64,000 nucleotides of DNA, taken from positions 27,643,898 to 27,707,897 of the forward strand of contig OU342808.1 of assembly GCA_910591455.2 (NCBI GenBank). The letters are read 5' to 3'. The position numbers were made by a program, and so were the translations under genes. This document shows, one piece after another, positions 1 through 12,330 of this stretch (position 1 is its first letter; each line of letters starts with the position of its first letter). Below the pieces are notes generated by a model, which saw nothing but the letters and a program-made list of their open reading frames with translations, was not told the origin of the DNA and did no database searches. Source of the DNA: Pholis gunnellus. Lineage: Eukaryota; Chordata; Actinopteri; Perciformes; Pholidae.

Positions 1-1380
1 TCTTTGTGTTTGTGTCTCCTGATGAATGTTAGTCCACTATTCTCTCTCTTGTAGCTCTGTGTTTGGTCTCCACCACCTCCTGAGGGAAACATCTGTCTCT
101 TTAGCTGCTAAATGCTCCTCTATGTTCACCAGCTAGTCTCTGACTGAGTCTGTCTGCTGTTTGCTGCTGAGCAGGTAGTGAACAGTGGCTTCATCACAGC
201 TTGTTGGATGAAAACAGCTGCTGCTGGAAACACTGAGACTGAACCAAACAGGAAATGTGCTGCAGAACCAAAACTAGGAGCTAAAAGAGGCTAAAAAGCT
301 CAGTAGAGCTGCAGAGATGGAGACAGTTCTCTGTGGGTTCATCACCACCACAAGACTCTTCACCATCACACAGAGTCAGCTGATCCGTTGTCAATATAGA
401 AGTATTGATTGTTGATGTTCTGGTCCTGACAAGTGACCTCTTGTGTTTGTGTAATAATGACTGTTGTCTCTCAGAAGTAAAGGAGAAAGTATCCTGAAAT
501 CACTACAGCGCCACAAACCCTCTGATGGAGGAGGTCGGGGGGGATGGTTGGATGTACAAAGCTGTTCACATCCCGTCTCCTAGCAACAGTCAACACTGGT
601 TTCTATGATCTGTAATCTGGGGGTGAAAATATTACAGTTCAAGTCCGTCTGCAGCCACAGAGCACTGCCTGTGTCCCCCTAGAACTTTGGTCCAGTCCTC
701 AATAAACCTCTTTGGGCTCTGACACACCATGTCCACAGTCAGCTGTTGGTTCTTCACTGAGCGTCTGTGGCCGACTGTCACCTGTAGTTTCAACAAGTCG
801 ACTCTTATCAGCCAGGGAACTGGCTCTCAGTGCAGAACAAACCAAAACCAGGTAAAGCTGAACTCCTTCAAAACAGAAAAACATTCCTATTGTGATGATT
901 CATCAAGACGCTTTAAACAGATTGTTTCTTTGTCTGTTTGTCTTTTCACAATAAAGTCTGGACTAAAGGACAACACACACACAAGCAACTAAGCATCAAC
1001 TATTGTTTGATATGAGCCCACAAACCTGCAGCGTGACGACGTTGACTCATGTCAACCCACCATGATGCCCGTCAACGTGTCAGGATACACCACTGACCTA
1101 CTTTCTAATGTTGAAACAAGACAACGCTCCAGAAAAAAAACAGTTACATCACCTTCCCTCCCTGTTTGTGCTCATTCTGGCTACTGTTCCCTGACTACTT
1201 CTGTCTGTGTTGATGGTCTGATGTGGGACACAAACAGTTTGATGAGTTTCTGGTAGTTTGAGGTCAGCTTGGTGTGTCAGGGTCATATTAACCAGGCTGA
1301 CAGTGTGACAGAGAAAACATGTCCAGCTCTACCTCCTCTATCAGACTGCTTGTCTGTGGCTGCAGCAGGCCTCTTCATAC

Positions 1381-1554
1381 CTGAGAGTTTCCAGTCTCCA
1401 GAGTGGATCCTCCAGTCCAGCAGACAGCAGCTTCGCCCCTGGATCTCCTGGATGATTGTAGCTCAGGTCCAGCTCTCTCAGATGGGAGGGGTTGGAGCTC
1501 AGAGCTGAGGCCAGAGAAGCACAGCCTTCCTCTTTGATCAGACAGCCTGACAGG
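1381..1554 (-). CDS. NLR copy 1, second LRR exon
   Basis: A 174-nt symmetric exon encoding LSGCLIKEEGCASLASAL, then LRELDLSYNHPGD. The donor GTATGAA is read at its low-coordinate end. The phase (…CTCAG) fits directly onto a VEPAGVRW exon of the type seen in copy 2, which for copy 1 would lie outside the window. Confidence 0.85.
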
Positions 1555-4500
1555 CTGCAAACACACAAAACAACACACATGTCACATAATCTGACGGAAT
1601 CTGTTTGTGTGTAAACTTTAAACTAAGTACTTAGTCCAAGAAAAGTAATTCACAGGGTCACCTGAGAGTCTCCAGTGTACACTGTGGACTTTCCAGTCCA
1701 GCAGACAGCAGCTTCACTCCTGAATCCTGCAGGTTGTTGTTACTCAGGTCCATCTCTCTCAGACTAGAGGACTGAGAGCTGAGAACTGAGGACAGAGCTT
1801 CACAGCTTCTCTCTGAGAGGTTACAGCCACTCAGTCTGAAGAGACAAGGTTGAATATAAAATAAACAATAAGTAGAAAAGATAGCAGCGTACTTAAATTA
1901 TGATGTATGAATCTAACTCTCTCTGTACTTACAGAGATTTGTTGGAGGCTTTGACCACTGGCAGCAGCCTCAGAAGAGCCTCCTCTGAAGCAGAGTACTT
2001 CTTCAGGTCAAACACGTCCAGATCTTTTCCTGATGACAGTAAGATGAAGACCAGAGCTGACCACTGAGCAGGAGACAGTTCATCTGTGGAGAGACGTCCT
2101 GAACTCAGGGACTGTTGGATCTCCTCCACTAGAGAACCATCATTCAGTTCATTCAGACAGTGGAACAGATTGATGCTTTTCTCTGGAGACACATCCTCAC
2201 TGATCTTCTCCTTGATGTACTGGACTGTTTCCTGATTGGCCTGTGAGCTACTTCCTGTCTGTGTCAAAAGACCTCGTAGGAGTTTCTGATTGGTCTCCAG
2301 AGAAAGTCCCAGGAGGAAGCGGAGGAACAAGTCCAGATGTCCATTTGGACTCTGTAAGGCCTTGTCCACAGCACTCTGGTAGAGACGTGTTCGTTCAGGT
2401 TTGTCTCTCGAGACTTCAGACAACCGGGAGGTTGTTGGTTCTTCTGACAGCAGATTGACTCCAGAGTTGATGAAGGTCAGATGGACATGAAGAGCAGCCA
2501 GAAACTCCTGAACACTCAGATGGATGAAGCAGAACACTGCGTCCTGGTACAGTCCTCTCTCCTCTCTAAAGATCTGTGTGAACACTCCTGAGTACACTGA
2601 GGCTGCTCTGATGTCGATGCCACACTCTGTCAGGTCGGATTCATAGAAGATCAGGTTGCCTTTCTGCAGCTGATCAAAAGCCAGTTTTCCCAGAGACTCA
2701 GTCATCTCCCTGCTCTCTGGACTCCAGTGTGGATCTGTCTCAGCTCCTCTATCATACTTGATTTTCTTCAGTTTGGACTGAACCACCAGGAAGTGGATGT
2801 ACATCTCAGTCAGGGTCTTGGGCAGTTCTCCTCCCTCTCTGGTCTTCAACACATCCTCCAGAACTCCAGCAGTGATCCAGCAGAAGACTGGGATGTGGCA
2901 CATGATGTGGAGGCTTCGTGAGGTCTTGATGTGGGAGATGATCCTGCTGGCCTGCTCCTTATCTCTGAATCTCTTCCAGAAGTACTCCTCCTTCTGTGGG
3001 TCAGTGAACCCTCTGACCTCTGTCACCATGTCGACACACTCAGGAGGGATCTGATTGGCTGCTGCAGGTCGTGTGGTTATCCAGAGGCGAGCAGAGGGAA
3101 GCAGGTTCCCCCTGAAGAGGTTTGTCAGCAGCACATCCACTGAGGTGGACTCTGTAACATCAGTCAGGACCTCATTGTTGAGGAAGTCCAGAGGAAGTCG
3201 ACACTCATCCAGACCGTCAAAGATGAACAGAACCAGGAACTCTTCAAAGCTGCAGATTCCTGCTTCTTTGGTTTCACTGAAGAAGTGATGAACAAGTTCC
3301 ACCAAGCTGAACTTCTTCTCTTTCAGCACATTCAGCTCTCTGAAAGTGAATGGAAATGTGAACAGTATGTCCTGGTGGTCTTTGTCTTCAGCCCAGTCCA
3401 GAGTGAACTTCTGTGTTAAGACTGTTTTCCCAATGCCAGCCACTCCCTTTGTCATCACTGTTCTGATTGGTTCCTCTCCTTCAGGTGAGGCTTTAAAGAG
3501 GTCTTCCTGTCTGATGGTTGTTTCTGGTCTGTGTGGTTTCCTGGATGCTGTTTCAATCTGTCTGACCTCATGTTCATCATTGACCTCTGCAGTCCCTCCC
3601 TCTGTGATGTAGAGCTCTGTGTAGATCTGGTTCAGAAGGGTTGGGTTTCCTGCTTTAGCGATCCCCTCAAACACACACTGGAACTTCTTCTTCAGGTTAG
3701 ATTTGAGTTCACGCTGACAAACTGCAGGATGACTTTCTGAATGACTTCCTGAATAAAAACAAAGAACATCAATGAATAGATTATTAGACAAATATGTCAA
3801 CATATCTGAATACATGTTGGTCCATCTCTTGAGACTTTAGTAAACGTTCCATTTATCCAGCATGTTAAATCTTTAGAGAAATCCTCTTACTGCTCTGCAG
3901 ACAGTCAGCCAGCTCCTCCTGCTTCATCCTCCTCAGGAAGTTCAGTGTGATCTTCAGAAATGCCTCTCTGCTGCTCCTCCTCTGCTCTTCATCCACACTG
4001 TCCAGCACCTCCTCATCCTCCCTCTGACTCTCTAAGCATTCTGGGTAATCTGAACTCACAACCTTCTGGATCTTCTTCAGCTCATTCTTCACAAAAGTGA
4101 CGATGTTCTCCTCCAGCAGCTGGAACAGAATATTCTCTGAATGACACAAACTAAAACCATGGAACCAAACATCAGATCCATGTTGGACAGACTGACAATC
4201 CACTGGTCTACAGAGTGCAGCATGGAGATGATTGTGAACAGAATAGATTTAAAGTAGTTGTTCATGTACAGACCATAAATATGGAGTCCAGGTGTGTTTG
4301 ATGCTGCTGGGCAGACTGACCTCTGGGAACCTCTGAGCTCTCCTGGTCCTCTCTGTGGAGGAATCATGAAGAATCAGCTCACATTGTGTTTGTACCATTC
4401 ACACAAATACAACAATTAGTTAAAGATGTTGTGTTCTGTCATGATTAGTGCTGAGCAATAATAAAAAATGTTAACCGCGATTAATCGCATAACTTTTGCC

Positions 4501-7500
4501 AAGAAGTCTTTGATCTGCCAGGATTTTATCACGACAATGTTGACTTTGTTATGATCACAGAATGTTGGACTAGCTCTGAGGAATGCACACCTCTCATTGA
4601 GTCATGCTGTGATTCACAGAAATGTTCTCAGGCGTTCCTCACTCTGGATCGGCTGCTTCTCCTCCTTTGAATATCTTAGTTATATTTACAGACCCACTAA
4701 TCTTACTGTTGATCTTTCATTATGGAACAATATGACAGAGTCCTTATTCTTGGTGATTTTCATATGTTTGCTGCCCCTCTTCCTCGTTCACCTCTGACTT
4801 TATCAAACTCTGAGATTCTTTTAATTTGAGACAATTTGTGAATCAACGAGGCATGAAGAAGCCCTGTTTACATCCCTCAGCTTTAAGTCCTTTTAGACTC
4901 ATCTGTAAGCTGTCGTCTTTATCAAAGATTTTAGAAAAGACTGTTTCCATCAATTGATTTGTTTCATGAATAACCAGTGGCGGCTGGTGGAACATGTTCT
5001 AGGGCCATCCAATCAATTTCAGCAAACATCCCAGAATGATTTAATGCAAAAACATGAAGGTATCAAACACGCATTACTACTCAGTTAAATATTTAACATT
5101 TATTCCAACACGAAAAAAAGCAGTAAATAACACTTTGATAAACACATCAGGACATCTTATTGTAGTCACGCTCACAGGGAATTCAGTATAAATTATATAC
5201 ACAGTATAATATATATCATATCATAATATTCAGTATAATATAAAACACACACACACATATATAGATATAAGCTATGATGAGTTTTCACTGTTAATTCATC
5301 ATCTCTATTAAATGTTGATGCCTCCATGAACGAGTTCAGATGAGACTGAGGAACTATGTAGAGCAGGGGTCTTCAGCTCAAATTTAAAGAGGTCTTGTGG
5401 TGGCCCGTTCTTTGTTCCTTGTCCTGTTTAATGGGCCATGTTACGAGGCTCCATTTCTGACTCACACGCTTCAACAGTTCAAATAATTGTTCTTGCACGC
5501 TGATTCCTTTGCCGTCACTTGATTTATTTATTTTCACTTTCGACAAAATCAACAGCCATAATCAATTCATCGTGAGGTTTAGCGTGAGGTCAAAGACTGT
5601 CCCGATGCCTCGTTCTACACAAAAGAAAACTAACCCGAGACTCAGTCCCACCTCTTCCTCTTCTACCAGCTGATCCTCATCTGATTAATCACAAAAGTTC
5701 CTAAACGAAAATAAATGTACAGAATGCACATTTAACTTTCGTTAACAAATTAAGAATGTGTTTAGGTCATACAAACATGTTTGCAAAATTAGAAATTATG
5801 ATTTGTAATCAAAACTTAATATATGGCTCTAACAGGTCTAGTTCGAAAAAATGTCTTGAAGCAAAGGTCCGGAAGATCATAATCTCTAACTATTTAGTGT
5901 GATATATATTTAAGTAGCCTAGTAGTTGTATCAACATCTGCATGTAATCAATACCTGACATCAATCAAATGAATTCAGTACGATTCAAAAACCTTTTGAC
6001 AATATTTATTGTCACGTAACATAGAACTGAACATATATGTATGACTGCAGATATGTATACTGTTCTCTCATTAACTAAATAAAAGCATTTCAACATAAGA
6101 GAAAATAAATAAAATGTGAAAATTGTGCATGTTCAAATAAAGTGCTTAACTTCAGAACAATAAATTAAAGGAGGAAAAGCTTCAATTTCCCCTTTTCTGT
6201 TTCACATCTTGACTCAACAGTCTCAACCAATTTTACAGACAATAAATTCCAACAAATCTTAACAATTGAACAGTTTTAGAGTCTCACTTTCTCCCCCTCT
6301 TATACTCCGTTACTCTTATACTCTTATAGTTCAAGGTCCTAGGGCAGGCATGTCCAAAGTCCGGCCCGCGGGCCAATCACGGCCCGAGGTCAGATTTTAT
6401 ACGGCCCGCGCCTTCTGTCTTAAAATGCATTATTTATGGCCCGCCAGCACAGTCAAAACGGAATGAATAAATCATACAAATTCAACATGCAATTCCTCTT
6501 TTCACCTCATGGTGGCAGCACCACTCTGTAACTGTCTGGCTTTTTTTAATTGTCTCTGACCCTTCAACCGTCATGGCTACGGCAAGTAAAATAAGGAAAG
6601 TCGATACCGAGGGCCGCGGCTTTCATATTTTTTCACCGAAAACCGAAACAACTGTGTCTGCCTAGTTTGAGACTGTTGCCTTGTTTAAGTGATATAATGT
6701 AAAGAGACACTACGAGAAAAAACATGCTAATACTTCAACAAGCTATCAGAGAGCGACCGTGCTAGAAAAGTGAAGTAACTCCAAGATAACTTGGCCACAC
6801 AGCAGCGGTCTTTTTCGCGGGCCCACGAGTCAAATGCATATCTGCAAACGTGTTGCTTTTCAGCGAAATTAGCCGTTTTGAATGAAAATATATCATCCAC
6901 GTGATCCGTAGATGTTTTCTCTTTAGGGGGGGGGTCATCTGGCCAGCCAGCGTTTCTCAGATTGGATTGAGACGAGGAAAAAAGGTGATGACGTGATCTT
7001 CGCAATAAAACATCTTTGATGTGTAGAGTCTTGGCCAATCAGCGTTAAGATGTCTACACCGTCTTTCCCTCCGTTACAGTTCAGACTTGCTTGGTTAAGG
7101 TTAACGTCCACTGCATGCGGAACTTTGTTTGTTAACATTCGTCATTATCGCGATTTAGGAGGAAAAAAAACGTAACGCGATGAAACATGCTCGGTTCAGT
7201 TCACGCGGTCACTCGTTAACGTTAAACCGGAACACCGGCGGATCTGCTGGCAGGTTGTTTTTTTTAACTCAAAGTAGAATGAGGATGATTTCGTGGTGAC
7301 AATAACTTTTAAGACCACGATGATGAGGCCCAGATACTGATGAGATGATGAGGTCAAAGAGCTTCAGGGAGAGGACGCTGTTTGTGTAGCGCAGCTTGAT
7401 GCAGGGCTGAGATGTGAAGGAGCTGGGCCTGGATAAAGGTGGAGCTGGGCCTGGATAAAGGTGGAGCTGGGCCTGGATAAAGGTGGAGGTCTACTCTAAA

Positions 7501-9559
7501 CAGACGTGAGTACAGCTTCCTGCTGTCGCAGTGTTTTAGAAATATTGATAAGGCAGGGTATGCTAAATGCTGCCTCTGCTCCAAGGAGATGAACTACAGT
7601 AACAAGGGCTCACGTGCCCTCTCATCACACTCCCAGACACTGTTCACTGTGATGACCACAGCCAGGGTACTTCCGGTCCCAACAGGGCCCTGAAGTAATG
7701 ATAGAGAGGGTTAAGGTGCCTGTATCTTCATTTCAGCGGGTTGCTAATGCAGAGGTGTGTATAGATCACAGCTATTACTTTACTCTTCATTCTAATTTAA
7801 ATAATTGAACTGGATTGAATGCATATTATTTGCAAATAGAAGTTAGGCCACAATTCTAACAGCTTTACAGTAACAGTGGAAGTTAATACAGTAACGGGGT
7901 TCAATGAAAACTAATCACTTTATTTGTACAGGCGATGGTTCTCGCTACTCTTGCTATCTTTGTTTTTAAATGACAAACTTTTGAAAATGAGACCTCGTTC
8001 TCAATGGATTTTGTCTACATAAAAGGTTAAAAATAATAATAGATTGAAAAAAACTATCCAGCTGTTCAACCAGAGCTGAAATACTGATTAATAACTGAAT
8101 AATAAATTAGTTTTTTGCTTAAAGTAAATGTCTTATCACTTAATTTTCTTCTCAGAGTTCACCAGAATGCTACATTTTAAAGATCATATTTAAAATAAAA
8201 TGCTCCCTGCTGTGTCATTGAAAATATAATTATTAAATAATAGTGTATGTATAGGCAACTTGTATTGTTTAAAATAATGTCAGCAGGGACTGTTGGCCCT
8301 TGGGCATCTTCACATTATCAAATCTGGCCCTCTTTGAAAAACGTTTGGACACCCCTGTCCTCGGGGAAACACTGCATGTCAACATAATACAGAGATTCAT
8401 TGCTCTGCAGATGATACTGTGAGGAATTTAAGTTTTAGAGCATTCCTAGTGCTGGATATTATATGTTACAGTGTGTTTACTTGTAAGAGTTTAAACCAAG
8501 AAGTGTGGTCATTTCATGCTGTAAGAGGGGGGGGGGGGGGTGAGGAGTGTACTGGAGACGGGGGTTTGGCGAACCAAACAAAGAAACTGGCCCCAAGAAT
8601 GTAAGGAGGTGTCTGCCAGCGGGGGTCGGAACGAAGCTGGCTGACCTAGGTGTGAAGAACAGAACCAAAGGCATGGCCCAGGAGGGGCTTATTGGATGAG
8701 CCAATCGTGGGAGCTGATCGATGGGCTCATCAATGTAACTTTGGGGGGACAAAGGGTGTGGATCGACAGAGAGAGTCAGACTTCCTTGGGGCCATTCAGT
8801 GAACACATTAGTTTGCTGGGTGGCCTGAACGGGGTCTCATATTAAATGGAATATTATGTTTGTTTTATCATTCATGGTGTACTTCAGTTTGCAGTTGTTT
8901 TGGCTTCTGTAGTTATTAAATATCTTGTGATTTTGATCTGGACCTGCTGATTCCTGCCCTGTTAAGAATGGGAGTAAGGGGGGGGGGCTTCTTCTCCTGT
9001 ATGGGCTGCTTTTCAACATGTGGCCTTCCACAGTTCTGAGAGGTTCAGGACCTAACAATACCCAGTTGTACATCCCATGAAGCCTGCTCCAGCACTGTTT
9101 CATGGTTCATGTCCTGTCTTGTAGGTATAATGACCCCTGCTGGCCCCTTTCTGCATCAATGATCTCTCCTCCAGTCTAGGAGTTCTCTGCACAGAGAATA
9201 AATACTCCAAAGACAAACTTTCTTTCCTCACATGTCCTTATTTCAGTGTTATAGCGCTCACTCGTACTATTATATAGTTTACACCACACCTTACTAACGG
9301 GCCTTTGCTGTCCGGGCCCCTCAGCGGTGGAACTCTCTTCCTGCTAATCTAAGGCCGGAAAATTCAGTTTCCTCTTTAAATCTCTTCTGAAGACTCACTT
9401 TTACCGTTTGGCTTGTTTTGACATCTGACGCATTTTATTTTGTTTATTGATTTAAATCTTATTTTACCGGTTTGATTGTGTTTCTGATTTGCTTTCATGT
9501 TTCATTATGAAGCACTTTGTAACTTTATTTTGAAAAGGTGCAATTTAAATAAAGTTATT

Positions 9560-9605
<46 letters not shown>

Positions 9606-12281
9606 GTTTGAAATCCTCACCTTTGATCAACAGAGTGGCGTCCATCTTTGAAGTCAATAAAATGAGGCATAGACCAGTCACTCTTCATGGACACACAGCT
9701 GGGTCCAGGTTCAGGTTCAGGTCCAGGTTCAGGTTCAGGTCCAGGTTGTTCCAGTTTCCTCCTGATAGAAACACCAGATACATTCAGTGATGTAATAAAC
9801 CTGCTGTACTCTGTGTGTTAGTATCCTGGTAGTTTTAGGAGACGTTTAGTATGAAATCAATGTTTCATGTAGAAATGTTTCAGTGTTGATGTTGAAGCTG
9901 TGTTGGAGCCATGATGTGGTTTTGTTGGTTTCTTTTGTTTTTGAGGGAAACACGGGGTGAATTTGTATGCAGTTCTGGCACATTGACCTAAAAGTGCATA
10001 TAGGTAAGTGTCTAGTAATGAGAACCAGGTGTGTGTGGACGGGAAGCGAACAGTTTTTGACCGTGTCAAGGAATCGTGTCAGCGTAGAGTTTCAAGGTGA
10101 TATATTATCCTGTCACGTATCCTGTGTTGTTCTGTTTTGGTGTCAATATGCAACCGGAATAAATGGATCAACGGATCCAAAGAAAGACAGCGCACTGGAC
10201 AATGAAATGTTTGTGGAACACGCGTCCGATCAAGTTCTCCCGTTCGCCCCCTAGTGGCTTTAAGATAAATTGGATATTGTTGAAGTCACTACATTAAGTC
10301 AAAAACTGGCTTCATCTGAACTCGTATGGATCGACGTGTGCTGGATTCAACAGCTGATCGAATAGACATCGCTGGAATGTTGTGGTTGCTTTGAAGTCTA
10401 ATTGGACAACTGATCATCACCACCACCAAGCTACGATTTCGGACCAATGGACACTGAATGGACAGAAGTATGTAGTGCTACCAACATGGCCATGTTAAAG
10501 TTGTGTGCACACTTTTATTTTGAGTGTAAATCCAATGCATTGGTTCCAACTGATAGGCCTAATATAAGAGCTGTATGGGTGGATTAATTTTGAATTGTAT
10601 TTAATAAATGATGGATTCTGATATAGGTGTAAAGCTACAAAATCAAGGTTCTATTGTTGATGAGTCAAACCTGTCTGGTGTACAGCTAGTAGAGAAGCTT
10701 CATGTTCTGCTTCTCTTTCCCGCTAGTCTGCTGTCTGATCGTGAGGTCAGGCTGATCTGGGATCAGCTCTTTGGCCTTAAGTTTCTCCTCAAACTTCTCC
10801 TCTCAAAGGGGTCTTGAAGGAGTAGTGCTCACGCTGGCGCTCGCGCTCGCCTGTAGAGACTTCTCCTGTTTTGGCCCCACGCTGAATCTATTTGAGGACG
10901 CTGATTGACTAAATTGTACGTCACTCATTTCTATCTTTAATCAGCAATTGGCTAAACTGCTTCATAGACCCGCCTCGGCCTCACTAGCTGCGCGTTCTGA
11001 GACGTGCACACAAGCGGAGATGATGAGCAGACAGGCTGCATACAAAATCCCCTTCAAAATAAAAGCACAGGATTTTTTCTGCTCAGCTCAGCCTTTGACA
11101 CAGTGGACCACAATCTCTGAATCCGCCGTCTAAAGAACTCTGTTGGCATCAGTGATGTGGAGCTGGATTGGTTGATGTCTTATCTGTTGAACTGGTTCTT
11201 TTGTGTAATGCTTGGAGAGGCCTCCTCTCTTCTGTGGGGTCCCTCAGGGGTCTATATTGGGTCCCCTCCTGTTCACCATGTACATGTCACCACTAGGACT
11301 CATCATACATCAACATAATACAGAGATTCATTGCTCTGCAGATGATACCCAGTTGTACATCCCATGAAGCCTGCTCCAGCACTGTTTCATGGTTCATGTC
11401 CTGTCTTGTAGGTATAATGACCCCTGCTGGCCCCTTTCTGCATCAATGATCTCTCCTCCAGTCTGGGAGTTTTATCTAATAAGGTTCAGCATGAAGCCTC
11501 AACCTGGGTGTTATTTCTGACTCTGACTTGACTTTTGATGCTCAGGTGACCAAAGTTGTGCAGATCTGCTTTACTCAATTGAGACAGCGAAGCAGAATCA
11601 GGTCATTCCTTTGACCTTTGACCTGAGAGAGTCATTCATGCTTTCATCTCCTCCAGACTCGACTACTGCGATGCACTTTAATCTGGTATCAGCAGGAGAA
11701 ACATTCCATCAGAGGAAGTAACTGAATGGGGTGCAGACAGTTAAGCACAGAATGTTTAGGTGAGGAACAGAAACAGATGTGTTAGAGAGGACTCATCCTA
11801 CCCCCCCACCCTTGTGCACTGGTCCTTTATAAGATGTAGAAACCTGCACACGGGGCTCTTCATCCCTCAGACTGCACACAGGAGCTCAGTGGGATGATTG
11901 AACCTTCTCTGCACAGAGAATAAATACTCCAAAGACAAACTTTCTTTCCTCACATGTCCTTATTTCAGTGTTATAGCGCTCACTCGTACTATTATATAGT
12001 TTACACCACACCTTACTAACGGGCCTTTGCTGTCCGGGCCCCTCAGCGGTGGAACTCTCTTCCTGCTAATCTAAGGCCGGAAAATTCAGTTTCCTCTTTA
12101 AATCTCTTCTGAAGACTCACTTTTACCGTTTGGCTTGTTTTGACATCTGACGCATTTTATTTTGTTTATTGATTTAAATCTTATTTTACCGGTTTGATTG
12201 TGTTTCTGATTTGCTTTCATGTTTCATTATGAAGCACTTTGTAACTTTATTTTGAAAAGGTGCAATTTAAATAAAGTTATT

Positions 12282-12330
<49 letters not shown>

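Larger units (their letters stand above)
1..4480. repeat. Segmental duplication, NLR core copy 1
   Basis: Near-identical to about 25,535-30,010 (offset 25,535 at the left, 25,560 at the right). Introns are as conserved as exons, implying recent duplication or conversion. The stretch 1-1,380 is the intron leading to the unseen B30.2 exon. Confidence 0.93.

Noticed and set aside
699..884. Minus-strand 61-residue frame conserved at 26,234-26,419
   Set aside because: Lies in an NLR intron that is conserved as a whole between the two units; no matching splice pattern or family.
9497..9790. Plus-strand frame with a long isoleucine run (and copies at 12,219, 14,943, 32,501)
   Set aside because: LINE 3' tail and (ATC)n translated in one frame; the true coding strand of the adjacent exon is minus.
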